Assembly (NCBI RefSeq): GCF_013113835.1
Contig: NZ_VTYQ01000006.1
Location: 310,001 to 374,000 of the forward strand
Source: Vibrio sp. RE88
Lineage (GTDB): Bacteria; Pseudomonadota; Gammaproteobacteria; Enterobacterales; Vibrionaceae
Length of the DNA: 64,000 nt
Direction: 5' to 3'
Below are positions 8,979 through 18,495 of this stretch, piece by piece. The first letter of the stretch is position 1. Every line of letters begins with the position of its first letter. Position numbers and translations under genes: made by a program. The notes below the pieces were generated by a model. It saw nothing but the letters and a program-made list of their open reading frames with translations. It was not told the DNA's origin and did not search any database.

Positions 8979-11245
8979 TACGAAAGCTCAGCGTCTGCTT
9001 CGTTCTGAGAATCAGGAGACTTAGTTGATACCCCTTCACTTGGCTTATAGATACCGATGTAGGCTTCAGTGTCTCGCCAAACATTTGCGTTGCTACCCGC
9101 GAGTGTATATTTCACCACTGACTGTCCGTATTGATCCAGGTTATGCCCTTTACCAAACAGACTTCTCAGGTTCTCAGCCTTTTGTTCTGTTTCTTCAACA
9201 AACTGTAAGTGAGCCGGCTTTTGATTATCAGCCAGAACTAAACGGATCTTGCTCCAATCTTCAAAGAAATATTCTTCCAGAAGAGGGATGATTTTGTTTT
9301 TGAATACAGAAACAAGTACGTTAAATGCCTTACCTTCTTCGTCAGCATCAACAAGCGCCTTAACCGGTAATAAGAATGCGTGACCGAGTGTATGTTCACG
9401 GTCATAGAGGATTTCAATACGTTGGTTCAGCACTTCGAGCAGACGCTGTAAATCGACGCCCTTAACTTCTGCACCTTCCAGTAATTCAGGCTTTGGCATC
9501 ATCTCGACAAAATTAAAACGACGACGCAATGCCGTGTCCATCATGGCAAGTGAACGGTCAGCGGTGTTCATTGTGCCAATGATATGTAGATTGTTGGGAA
9601 CCGAAAATTTTTCACCTGAATGTGGAAGCACCACTTCTATGGTTTCTGCTTGACCTTTACCAGACCGTTTAGAGTCTTCAATTAACGTAATGAGCTCACC
9701 GAAAATCTTAGAAATATTACCTCGATTGATTTCATCAATCACAAGCACAAAGTTTTTCAAACTTTCTGGTTGAGCGGTGGGTTCTTTTGGCAATTGATAC
9801 TTAGAAATTAGATGGTTGAGTATCGCCTTTACATACGACGGATTATAAAACTCTTTCGCATCTACTCCACTATACAGCTTACGTATACTGTCGATAGAAA
9901 CTGGGTAACCGTTACCTAAATCTTCGTGAGTAGTCTCGTGTGGGAACGCTCTAAATGTTGTATTTCCGTGATACTGAACATCAAACTTCTTCCCGCGCTG
10001 AGTACTTAATGACAGCGGCGCACCTTCTTCAAGTTCAGCCTTGAATTTTTCAATCGCGATCTCTAGGGGATCATTACTTTGCTCAACACCACGACTCGCT
10101 TGCTCACAGATATCTTTAAAAATACCGGATTTAACTTCGTATGAAATCTGCCCATCAATAGATGTGGCACTCAATCCTTCAACAAACTCTTCGTAGCCAT
10201 AGCTTTGGTGGAAAGTAACAAAACGAATGCGTTTGGAGTCTGACAAATCTTTAAATTTTGCTTGAAGCAGAGAGCGTTGCTCTTTCGTTGCCCCTTTTGA
10301 AGTCTCAATTTTCAAGCTGTGATAGAAGTTCGGCTCAGCAGCTCTCACCGCAGCTTCTATCGTATGATAAGTTTTACCAGTACCTGGAGGGCCATAAAGA
10401 ATCTGATTTAGGGGTTTAGTAGTATAGTTAATCATCGGTGGGCTCACCTCATATTCGGCTTCGTTGTCTCTTACCTGATCATTCTGTTTGAGATCATCGC
10501 TTTTATTGGTGGCTTTCCACTCGTACAAGCTCCATAAAAGAATATTGCGAGTTTGGTCATCGACACTAGCATCCATAAATGGCTTGGTAAGCTCTAGTAG
10601 AACTTTATTATCTGCCAGCCATGAACCACTTCGCTTACTTTGTAATTGATACTGTTTTTTAAGGCACGTATAAACATCATTCAAGTAAGACTGTGCAACC
10701 ACACTTGTGTATTGCTTAGGGTCTGCTGCTGCAAAGACACGGTGGATAACTCCCCACAATACACGCTCAAAACTACCTACTTGCTTCCAATCATTTATGA
10801 CCTTTTGATAGGTTTCTTCTGTTGGACTAGTCAGTATTTCGTCAGTTATTCCAGAGAGGAACTCATAATTCGAATCAAACTCTCGTTGATACATAAAACC
10901 TTGACCGACCCCGGCAATGCCGTTGCTTGCGTCATACCAAAGCTTTTTAACGTCTTCTTTGGAGATTTCTTTACCATTTTGTATCTGATTTGCTAACTCG
11001 CATGTTTCAACGTAACCTTTGTACCAACCATCGGGGTGAAACTCATTTGTTAGATACCAGCGAAAGAATTGTTCGAGAGAGTGTTGGTCATCACCGCCTT
11101 CCCATAAACTGTGTAATGATTCTCTATAGCCTTGTTTGATTTCGACCCCTGATGTTTGGGGGCTCCACTTTTGATCCGGCATTGCTCCTTGAAGCAACAT
11201 CATTGGCAATAAACCTTGCTCACAGTTAGAGCGCAAGCCTTCCAA
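8978..11245 (-). CDS. mcrB: McrB-type AAA+ GTPase, intact main portion of a frameshifted EVE-McrB gene
   Basis: This is the motor subunit of McrBC. The 755-residue open frame carries Walker A GPPGTGKT (residues 285-292), Walker B with the McrB-typical VIDEINRGNISKIFGEL phrase, and the GTMNTADRS sensor followed by ALRRRF. The frame stays open upstream of 11245 and encodes residues such as AEHWSDASKQKRYIDL, which belong to the end of an EVE (PUA-like) domain. The N-terminal part of that domain sits in another frame (11511-11314). The first in-frame start codon after the shift is the TTG at 11245; ATGs follow at residues 15-16. The shortened protein keeps the complete AAA+ module but lacks most of the probable modified-base reader. 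Overlap with mcrC shows an operon. Confidence 0.86.
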   Translation of the reverse strand: MEGLRSNCEQGLLPMMLLQGAMPDQKWSPQTSGVEIKQGYRESLHSLWEGGDDQHSLEQFFRWYLTNEFHPDGWYKGYVETCELANQIQNGKEISKEDVKKLWYDASNGIAGVGQGFMYQREFDSNYEFLSGITDEILTSPTEETYQKVINDWKQVGSFERVLWGVIHRVFAAADPKQYTSVVAQSYLNDVYTCLKKQYQLQSKRSGSWLADNKVLLELTKPFMDASVDDQTRNILLWSLYEWKATNKSDDLKQNDQVRDNEAEYEVSPPMINYTTKPLNQILYGPPGTGKTYHTIEAAVRAAEPNFYHSLKIETSKGATKEQRSLLQAKFKDLSDSKRIRFVTFHQSYGYEEFVEGLSATSIDGQISYEVKSGIFKDICEQASRGVEQSNDPLEIAIEKFKAELEEGAPLSLSTQRGKKFDVQYHGNTTFRAFPHETTHEDLGNGYPVSIDSIRKLYSGVDAKEFYNPSYVKAILNHLISKYQLPKEPTAQPESLKNFVLVIDEINRGNISKIFGELITLIEDSKRSGKGQAETIEVVLPHSGEKFSVPNNLHIIGTMNTADRSLAMMDTALRRRFNFVEMMPKPELLEGAEVKGVDLQRLLEVLNQRIEILYDREHTLGHAFLLPVKALVDADEEGKAFNVLVSVFKNKIIPLLEEYFFEDWSKIRLVLADNQKPAHLQFVEETEQKAENLRSLFGKGHNLDQYGQSVVKYTLAGSNANVWRDTEAYIGIYKPSEGVSTKSPDSQNEADAELS

Positions 11246-11313
11246 CTTTAAATCGATATAACGCTTTTGTTTTGAAGCGTCAGACCAATGTTCAGCTAAA
11301 TAGCTCTCTTTAC

Positions 11314-11511
11314 TTACTGTTCCTTTTGCAACGATACCTCTGGCTCTACACCAACTCTAATCAGATAAACGGTATCACCAATTTTTGGTTGTTGACTATG
11401 GCAAGACCAACGAACATTTTCGCCAACTGTATAGTTTAAAGTTCCGGCCTCAGATCCTTCACCACCCGTCGAAAAATGCTTTGGGTTCCACGTTAATAGA
11501 TATGTCGACAT
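11314..11511 (-). pseudogene. EVE (PUA-like) domain start of the frameshifted McrB gene
   Basis: Reading from the ATG at 11511, the frame gives YLLTWNPKHF, then a VRWSCHSQQPKIGDTVYLIRVG stretch, the typical opening of EVE domains fused to McrB proteins. After RVGVEP the family continues with a glycine-basic-isoleucine-valine-alanine phrase. Here the frame instead reads into a stop at 11314, while the expected continuation (RGIVAKGTVSKESY) appears one frame over and runs into mcrB. A single missing base near 11340 explains this. It is either a true mutation that detaches the reader domain or a sequencing error. The ATG at 11511 is preferred over the upstream start at 11526, which lies in the hsdS terminator. 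Confidence 0.8.
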
Positions 11512-11524
11512 TAAATTCACCCAC

Positions 11525-11550
11525 AAAAAAGCACGCTTCTCAGCGTGCTT
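11525..11550 (-). terminator. Rho-independent terminator after hsdS
   Basis: On the minus strand an 8-bp stem (AAGCACGC / GCGTGCTT) with a 6-nt loop is followed by a run of T. It lies 14 nt past the hsdS stop and separates the type I restriction operon from the McrBC-Druantia operon. Confidence 0.85.
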
Positions 11551-11563
11551 ATATATTTATAAA

Positions 11564-13018
11564 TTAAGAGTTTTCTGCAGCTTTCTTGGCGGCTCTTTTC
11601 TTAGCCGCTTCGGCTTTTTTGGCTGCCTTAGCTAGGGCTTCGGCATCGGCGCGAGCCTCGGCAATGCACTCTAGCAGTTTGTCGGCTGGCTCATCATTTG
11701 GATCTTGCGCCACCAGCTCACCACGGAAGGCTTTTGCCAGAATACTTTGGGTGAGGTTATCTACCCTCGCTTGCGCCTTTTTCACTTGCGCTTCAATGGT
11801 GTCAGCGAAAGCAAAGTATTGATCGACTAGGCGGACGATTTCTTTTTGTTCTTCTAATTTTGGAATAAAAACTAAAAGTCGCTTTAAATCTCGAGGAGAA
11901 AGGTTAGGTTGCAACGTTTCTGACAAGTTATCTTCTACTTGCTCTTTAAAATATGAAGACTGAAACAACAACTCAAAAAAATCTTTCTCAAAGTTGTTTT
12001 TAAATTCAAACTTACAGACTCGTTGGTTGAGAAGTCCATCTATATGATGCTCTGGATATCTACAGACTTTTAAAGTATCGTTGGTTATAGGACGAGTCAG
12101 CGCCATAAGTAAATCATCCCCTGTAACTACATACCTTCTGTAATTACCAATATAATTCAACGGTAAAAATTGTTGGTTTTTCACCTCGAACTTACCATAT
12201 TGAACATTAGAAATTTTAATTACAGGAACATCCCCATTTTCTAGTAGCTCTTTACTTTTAAAAGCATTACCAGAAACAATAACACAGGAATCTTCCAGTT
12301 TTTTTGACTTCCAAGTGATTGGAATATCAATACTCTTGTCTCGTTTAGCCAATTGGAGATCGTAGTTTTCGTATTCACTTTCCCCACGCCAGTCTTCCGT
12401 CAACTTGCCCGACACCGCAGAAGCGAGTACCGATTGGCGGAAGCGTTTTAGCAAGTCTGGGATGCCATCTAGGCGGGCTTTGATAGTGTCGACCCGTGCC
12501 AAGACCTCATCAAGTTTTTCAACGATGCGTTTTTGTTCGGCTAGTGGTGCTAGAGGGAATGGTAGCGTTTTTGCAACCTTCCCAGACAATTCTTTGAACG
12601 TTGTGCCCGTTGCCAAGCTTTCAGCAAGATGTTTAATCGACTTTAGATAGTAATACAAATATTTACTATCAACCCCTAGATAAGGAACAAAGCTCTTAAA
12701 GCCTTGGTTTGTTGATATTTCATTTGCCGCAATGACCACATATCCGACAGGTGCCCTGCTACTAAAAAGTACAGCTCCCTCAGGCATCAATTTGGCTGAA
12801 CAGGAATCATATCCCGCTTGAGTTATTGATCTCCTGCCATGGGTAATAGTGCATGCTGAATATCCACTCAGGTCTGCCGGTGTTACCCACGCGATAGCAT
12901 CATCATGCTCTTCAGTATAATACTCAGGAACCGTTGATTTGGGCGTACCGCCACTTACAACATCCGTAACTTCATCTATTTGAAGCAGCTTCCACCCCTT
13001 CGGCAACTCACTCATCAC
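11564..13018 (-). CDS. hsdS: Type I restriction-modification specificity subunit HsdS
   Basis: This 484-aa protein chooses the DNA target for the methylase and restriction complex. Two target-recognition domains are visible: one at about residues 1-170, opening with LPKGWKLLQIDEV and ending in PLAEQKRIVEKLDEVLARVD, and one at about 235-400, ending in LEEQKEIVRLVDQYF. Each is followed by a helical spacer with the repeated phrases LLKRFRQSVLASAVSGKL and LTQSILAKAFRGEL. The last 40 residues are rich in Ala and Lys. Its start overlaps the hsdM stop by 4 nt (ATGA-type), as is usual for hsdM-hsdS. The second recognition domain is more AT-rich than the rest, as expected for domains that are swapped between strains. 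Confidence 0.93.
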   Translation of the reverse strand: MMSELPKGWKLLQIDEVTDVVSGGTPKSTVPEYYTEEHDDAIAWVTPADLSGYSACTITHGRRSITQAGYDSCSAKLMPEGAVLFSSRAPVGYVVIAANEISTNQGFKSFVPYLGVDSKYLYYYLKSIKHLAESLATGTTFKELSGKVAKTLPFPLAPLAEQKRIVEKLDEVLARVDTIKARLDGIPDLLKRFRQSVLASAVSGKLTEDWRGESEYENYDLQLAKRDKSIDIPITWKSKKLEDSCVIVSGNAFKSKELLENGDVPVIKISNVQYGKFEVKNQQFLPLNYIGNYRRYVVTGDDLLMALTRPITNDTLKVCRYPEHHIDGLLNQRVCKFEFKNNFEKDFFELLFQSSYFKEQVEDNLSETLQPNLSPRDLKRLLVFIPKLEEQKEIVRLVDQYFAFADTIEAQVKKAQARVDNLTQSILAKAFRGELVAQDPNDEPADKLLECIAEARADAEALAKAAKKAEAAKKRAAKKAAENS

Positions 13019-14628
13019 TCTGCCTCCGGCTTTTCTGCCAAGCCAAATGCTTCTTCAAGTAATTGCTTTTGCCCTTCTGCTTCATCATTCGCGCCCAGTG
13101 CTTGCATCAATTGGTAAATCTCAGACATGGCTTCGGTCAGCTCTGCCATTGCTTCACCGGCGAGCACTTCTGGCTCTGGTAGGTTTTCTGCGCTAGTCGT
13201 TTCTAGGTCTTTTAACCAAGAGATATCTAGGCTATCGCCTTTCTGGTCACGAATGTAGTCACGGCTAAATTTACGGAAGCGCGCATTTTCAATTACGTTT
13301 TCTACCGCGTCTTCACCTTCAGCAAAGATGTTGCCAAGGGTCTCGAAAACGCCCTCTTCACGAGGTGACAGCCCGTTTCTGTCTTCGCCATAAGCATTGA
13401 TGAAAGCTTCAAAGTGCTTTTCAGTCAGTGGGCGACGCTTACCAAAGGTGTTCATGTTGGTACGCATATCGAATACCCATGTTTCTTTGGTGCAGCCTTT
13501 ATCTTGGTTCTTGTTCTCTGGCGTACCTTTTTGGAAGAAAAGAACATTGGTCTTTACGCCCTGAGCGTAAAAGATACCCGTCGGCAAACGCAAAATGGTG
13601 TGCAGGTTACACTTATCCATCAGGTCACGGCGAATATCGGTACCCTTACCGCCTTCGAATAGTACGTTATCTGGAATTACCACCGCTGCTCGGCCGCCTG
13701 GCTCTAGCGCATCATAGATATGCTGCATAAAACAAAGCTGTTTGTTACCGGTTGGGTGAACAAAGGTGCGAGTAATATTGGTGCTTGCTGCGCTACCAAA
13801 TGGAGGGTTAGTTAAAATTACATTGGCACTTGGCAAGTTTTCGCCTGCGCTACCCAAGGTGTTACCTAAACGAATCGCGCCTTCGTCTTGGTCACCTTCA
13901 ATATCGTGCAGTAGGCAGTTCATCAGAGCTAAACGGCGCGTTTCTGGCACCAGTTCCAAGCCAACGAAAGCTTGTTTCATCTGAAATTCTTGGTCGTTTT
14001 CATCCATACGGACTTTTTCGCCATTGACGACTTTCCACTCTAAATCATCTGTTTGCGATTTGATGTACTTATCTGCTTCAATCAAGAAGCCTGCTGTACC
14101 TGCTGCTGGATCTTGAATGATTTCACGAGGCTGAGGCTGGAGCAGTTTCACAATGGTGCTAATTAGCGAACGTGGCGTAAAGTACTGGCCTGCACCCGAT
14201 TTGGTCTCGTTGGCGTTCTTTTGCAGCAAGCCTTCGTACATATCGCCGAAGTCATCACGGCTCTTGCCTTTATCGCCTTCAAACCACTCTAGGCTGTCCA
14301 TGTTGTCCACCAGCTCGGTAAGCTGCGCTGGCTGGGTAATGGTAGTGTTGACGTTTTGAAAGATTGCACGAACAATCGCATGATCATCTGCGCCTAACTG
14401 AACCAACATATTACGGTAGAACTGGTGCTGCTCTTGGCCTAGCTTACCTTTCAGGTTCGCCCAGCGGTAACCCTCTGGCAGTAAGTCATCTTCTTGGCCT
14501 GTCTCTTCGCACATTTTAAGAAACAGCAATGACGCCAGTTCGTTAACATAGTTTTGGTAAGAGACACCGCCATCACGCAGGTTGTCACACAGTTTCCACA
14601 GTTTGGCGACTAGATCATTGTTGTTCAT
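13015..14628 (-). CDS. hsdM: Type I restriction-modification DNA methyltransferase subunit HsdM
   Basis: This 537-aa N6-adenine methyltransferase has an N-terminal helical HsdM domain (residues 1-140), then GQYFTPRSLI near 148-155. The S-adenosylmethionine motif DPAAGTAGF is at 173-181 and the catalytic NPPF at 274-277. It forms the M2S methylase with HsdS and the restriction complex with HsdR. It overlaps hsdS downstream and lies 82 nt after hsdR, with a hairpin in the gap. Length and motifs are those of a full, active enzyme. Confidence 0.95.
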   Translation of the reverse strand: MNNNDLVAKLWKLCDNLRDGGVSYQNYVNELASLLFLKMCEETGQEDDLLPEGYRWANLKGKLGQEQHQFYRNMLVQLGADDHAIVRAIFQNVNTTITQPAQLTELVDNMDSLEWFEGDKGKSRDDFGDMYEGLLQKNANETKSGAGQYFTPRSLISTIVKLLQPQPREIIQDPAAGTAGFLIEADKYIKSQTDDLEWKVVNGEKVRMDENDQEFQMKQAFVGLELVPETRRLALMNCLLHDIEGDQDEGAIRLGNTLGSAGENLPSANVILTNPPFGSAASTNITRTFVHPTGNKQLCFMQHIYDALEPGGRAAVVIPDNVLFEGGKGTDIRRDLMDKCNLHTILRLPTGIFYAQGVKTNVLFFQKGTPENKNQDKGCTKETWVFDMRTNMNTFGKRRPLTEKHFEAFINAYGEDRNGLSPREEGVFETLGNIFAEGEDAVENVIENARFRKFSRDYIRDQKGDSLDISWLKDLETTSAENLPEPEVLAGEAMAELTEAMSEIYQLMQALGANDEAEGQKQLLEEAFGLAEKPEAE

Positions 14629-14651
14629 GTTTGTTCTCTAATTGGTTGTGT

Positions 14652-14678
14652 CTGACGGTTGTTCGAACCAACCGTCAG
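14652..14678 (-). repeat. Intercistronic hairpin between hsdR and hsdM
   Basis: Perfect 10-bp inverted repeat, CTGACGGTTG with its complement around a 7-nt loop, in the 82-nt gap between the hsdR stop and the hsdM start. No T-run follows on the minus strand, so it is more likely an mRNA-stability or processing element, or an attenuator, than a strong terminator. Confidence 0.6.
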
Positions 14679-14710
14679 CTCAATATTCTTTCTGGAGGTA
14701 TTGTATGGTT

Positions 14711-17700
14711 TTAAGCGGGTTCATCCCACATATATTCATTGAATTGAGTGAGTATGCTGTCTAATTCGTCGTTGAAGACGTTCATAAGCTTACGTTTGCC
14801 ACCTTTGCGCTTGTAATTGCCGGTTTTAAAGGTGTCTTCATCAAGTACGACTTTCTCTTTGATTGAGGACGCTAAGCGATCTAACCAGCTTAGTTGCTCG
14901 TCATTCCAGTCGTTGGCGGCTTTAATACGCTCTAATGCCAGATCAACACGTTGTTCAAACGGCATCAGGGCATCACCAATCGAGGCTCGACGAATGTGGC
15001 CAATAAGCTTAGCTGCTATGTCTTGGTTTTTGGCGGTTTTCCATGCGCTGCGCAGGGTCGAATCGTTGAAGTTTTGGTTATCAAACCATTCTTGCAGCTC
15101 AATCAATCCTTTACGGGTCAAATCTCGTGGACGGTTGATAATAATCTCTAGAGCTTCTTGCTGGTTGCTTGAGGCTCCGACCAATTTATCAAACGCTTCC
15201 AAGAAGTCATCCGCATTATCGAACTCGCCATACGTTTGTTTCACTTCGACAATTTCATCATGGACATCAGAGAAGATCGGCATATCGCGCAGAGCGTTAA
15301 TGTCACTCTTTAAGCTCTCTAATCTACTGACTAAGTTCGTTACATTGTTAAACACTTCTGCCGACCATTTTGGCCCTTTGTCTTTAAGGGTTTTCGGTAA
15401 GCTGGCAAAATCACACCCTGCACTGTTTAAACACACTTCATCAATACGTTTGATGTGCTCATCCACTTGTTTGGATTTATTGCGGTTAAACTGCGCATGG
15501 CTAACAATGCGTTGCAGCTTAGACACCAGTTGCTCGTGGCTATGCTCGGCAAAACTGCGACCATCAGCTTCGATGGTTTTGTAAGTTTCTGAGTCAGTAA
15601 TTTCGTTGACCAGTGTTTGCAATTCCACTTGAGGGCGCACCACCACCGGGCGCATGGTATCGACACTTTGCAGCGTAGAATAGAGATCGACCGCATCAAA
15701 AATACGGAATGAGGTTTTACCCGCTTGTGGACATAAACGAGTCGCACGGCCTTTCATCTGCTCGTAGAGAATTCGGCTGCGAACCTTACGCATAAACACC
15801 AAATTACAAATGCTTGGAATATCAATACCAGTGGTAAGCAAATCTACGGTAACCACGATGTTTGGCAAACGCTCTTTGTTAAAGCGAGTTATCATGGATT
15901 GCACTTTGGTGGAGTCTTTATCTGAATCACCGGTGATTTTAATGATGGCGTCGTGCTCAAGCTCAGGATACTTAGCCTTAAACGCAGTACGCAGTTCTTC
16001 CACCACCATGTCTGCATGAGTGTTGTTTACGCAAAATACTAAGGTTTTTTGCGGATTGGTCGGATCTACATGGTTAACCGGGTCAATATGGTTGGTCAGC
16101 TCTTCACATACCACTTTATTGAAGTTGGAGGCGATTAAGGTACGGTTGAAATCAGCAACTTCAAAGCCTTGTTCGTCTTCAAGCTGATCATTGAGCAGCT
16201 CACCTTGATTGGATAAACGCTGAACTTCAGTGCCTTGAGATAGGTAGAGCCCATCTTGACTAAGTTTGGTAATGATCTTAATCGGTGGCTCTTGGTCACA
16301 CAGGTAGCCATCAATCACTGCTTTACGATAGCTATAGCGGTAAACGGGCTTTTGCTGCTCTCCACCGAAGATATCAATAGTGTGCAACGCTGGCGTTGCG
16401 GTCAGTGCAACTTTTACGGCATCAAAGTGATCAATAATACGGCGATAAGAAGAGATAAAGTCTTGCTGATTGCGGAACTTCTCTTCCCCTTCGGTTTGCT
16501 CTTTATCGAGAATGTATCCACGGTGCGCTTCATCAACAATGATGCAGTCGTAACGGCCTACAGGCATCACTTCATCACTCTGTAACATGCGCTTAACCAG
16601 TGATTGTACTGTGGCAACATGGATTTTAGTGCTGTCCTCAGGGAAACGGTCGGTTAGCCCTTTAATGTTGAATATGGCATTAAAGGTATCGCCTTTGATG
16701 TTGGTATCTTCAAACGAGTCTAGAGCCTGCTTACCTAGTGAAGTTCGATCAACTAAGAACAGCACACGCTTAAAACGCTGTGACTGAATTAAGCGATACA
16801 TAAGCGCAATAGCGGTGCGAGTTTTACCCGTACCTGTCGCCATGGCAAGTAAGATGTCTTGCTGACCTGCAACTATGGCTTTTTCTACCGCTTGCACGGC
16901 TTCTTCTTGGTAATAACGCAAACCAAGATCGCTCATATCTGCGTTCTTGCTAAACCAGCTGTTTTGGTAATGAACATCGTCTTCAAGTTTGGCGATCAGC
17001 TCTTCAGGACGATGCCATTCTGGCAACGCCTTAGGCATGTTGGTGGCATGACGTACATCGCGATACCAAATGCCACTCTTGGTTTTTACTGCCGCACGAT
17101 AATCACGACCATTTGCCGAAAAACAGAAAGGAACTTTATATGTTTCACCCATAGCACTGTCATCCCAAGTATGGATATACTTTGGAATGGCTTCGGCAAT
17201 TTTCTCTAGCTGCTCTTGATCACTCGCGAGGGCTTCTAATTCACTGCGTAAGAAGTCGTGCTCAAAATATTTGCTGTAACGGTAGGCTTCGGTGAGTTTT
17301 GCTGCCACATCTTTGTTTTGCTGTTTGGCTTCTACAACCGCAACGGGTTTTAACCCAACGAACAGTACATAATCAGCGAAGCCAGTTTTGCCCGTTTCAT
17401 CAACACCCGTTGGCCATTCAGCAATCGCCATGTTGCGACCAGCTTCTGGTCTAGTTCCATTTGAGAATTTTAGATTGTTGGTGTCGGCATCCCAGCCTGC
17501 TTTACGAAGCTGAGCATCAATTAAATAGCGAGTTTCTGCTTCATCTAAACTTAGAGAGCGCTTGCTAGCTTCATTGGCAATTTGCTTACGGTAGGCTTTA
17601 CGTTCTACCTCTGTCTTGGTTGAGAGCTCGACTTCTTTCTCTTTGAGCTTGGCACTTAACGCTGCAATGCGAGCATCCGACTGCTCTTGGGTTTCTTCTT

Positions 17701-18265
17701 GCTTACTTTCTAAGACGGAGATGTAGCCATTAAGTGCAGTAAGCTTGGCCTTTTGGGCTTCCACTTCAGCTTTAGTCTGTGTCTCTGACTGCTTGGCTAA
17801 TTCAAGCTCGTGCTTGAGTGACAGGATTTCTTGTTCAAACTGCTGACCGCTTTGCGAAGTTGGTAGAGCAAACTCAGGAACGGCAAAACCATAGTTCTTA
17901 GTGACCAAACGGTAATACCAAACGGCTATGCGGAAGGCTAAACGCAGACACATTGCTGCATCGTCTAGGTCGTTATGGTACTCGTGTACTGCTTGGTTAC
18001 CTATTCTACGAAGTTTGTGAAACACTCTGAGAATGGAATCATCGACAAAGGGGACTTTACCCAGTTCACGAAGGAGATCGTTCTGGTTTTCAGGGACATC
18101 GATATCAAGCAATTTGGCGAGATGTTTAGCCGTAGCTTCGCCAAATATACGCAATTTTACCAACGTAGTGTTTGGGTCATCTGGATAGTTTTTTTCTGCT
18201 GCGCGAGCAATCGCGTACAAAAAATCGTTAACGCCTTTGAGGAATTCGAAGTTTGATTTTTGCAT
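14711..18265 (-). CDS. hsdR: Type I restriction endonuclease subunit HsdR
   Basis: This 1184-aa subunit translocates and cleaves DNA. It has an N-terminal DUF4145-like domain (about 1-125), a coiled-coil stretch (145-235), and a PD-(D/E)xK-type nuclease with the FADYVLF..VAVVEAK phrase (296-314). The helicase has GTGKT at 478-482, DEAH at 578-581, TATPA shortly after, and a QMKGRATR motif VI. A C-terminal domain binds the methylase. It is the first gene of an hsdR-hsdM-hsdS cluster, with 230 nt of non-coding sequence upstream where its promoter must lie. The gene looks intact. Confidence 0.95.
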   Translation of the reverse strand: MQKSNFEFLKGVNDFLYAIARAAEKNYPDDPNTTLVKLRIFGEATAKHLAKLLDIDVPENQNDLLRELGKVPFVDDSILRVFHKLRRIGNQAVHEYHNDLDDAAMCLRLAFRIAVWYYRLVTKNYGFAVPEFALPTSQSGQQFEQEILSLKHELELAKQSETQTKAEVEAQKAKLTALNGYISVLESKQEETQEQSDARIAALSAKLKEKEVELSTKTEVERKAYRKQIANEASKRSLSLDEAETRYLIDAQLRKAGWDADTNNLKFSNGTRPEAGRNMAIAEWPTGVDETGKTGFADYVLFVGLKPVAVVEAKQQNKDVAAKLTEAYRYSKYFEHDFLRSELEALASDQEQLEKIAEAIPKYIHTWDDSAMGETYKVPFCFSANGRDYRAAVKTKSGIWYRDVRHATNMPKALPEWHRPEELIAKLEDDVHYQNSWFSKNADMSDLGLRYYQEEAVQAVEKAIVAGQQDILLAMATGTGKTRTAIALMYRLIQSQRFKRVLFLVDRTSLGKQALDSFEDTNIKGDTFNAIFNIKGLTDRFPEDSTKIHVATVQSLVKRMLQSDEVMPVGRYDCIIVDEAHRGYILDKEQTEGEEKFRNQQDFISSYRRIIDHFDAVKVALTATPALHTIDIFGGEQQKPVYRYSYRKAVIDGYLCDQEPPIKIITKLSQDGLYLSQGTEVQRLSNQGELLNDQLEDEQGFEVADFNRTLIASNFNKVVCEELTNHIDPVNHVDPTNPQKTLVFCVNNTHADMVVEELRTAFKAKYPELEHDAIIKITGDSDKDSTKVQSMITRFNKERLPNIVVTVDLLTTGIDIPSICNLVFMRKVRSRILYEQMKGRATRLCPQAGKTSFRIFDAVDLYSTLQSVDTMRPVVVRPQVELQTLVNEITDSETYKTIEADGRSFAEHSHEQLVSKLQRIVSHAQFNRNKSKQVDEHIKRIDEVCLNSAGCDFASLPKTLKDKGPKWSAEVFNNVTNLVSRLESLKSDINALRDMPIFSDVHDEIVEVKQTYGEFDNADDFLEAFDKLVGASSNQQEALEIIINRPRDLTRKGLIELQEWFDNQNFNDSTLRSAWKTAKNQDIAAKLIGHIRRASIGDALMPFEQRVDLALERIKAANDWNDEQLSWLDRLASSIKEKVVLDEDTFKTGNYKRKGGKRKLMNVFNDELDSILTQFNEYMWDEPA

Positions 18266-18495
18266 TAAATACCAACCGACTCGTCGTAATTTTGAATGTA
18301 ATTTTTATCGGATAAACCGTATCTTACAATAAAAACCTTATATAAAACGGTTAAATAGACCGCACGCGGCCTATTAGTTTTTACAAGATGTGACCATTGC
18401 TCACATGGCATCCTTATAGCTCTTACAGTTGCGTTATCAACATTCAGACTAGGGTGCAATACCAATACCCCTCACAGCGCCAAACATCTCCAAGA

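Noticed and set aside
10646..10996. 116-codon plus-strand frame inside mcrB
   Set aside because: Shadow of mcrB coding sequence.
14817..15584. 255-codon plus-strand open frame opposite hsdR
   Set aside because: It is the antisense shadow of a strongly supported helicase gene and has no domain-like sequence or ribosome site.
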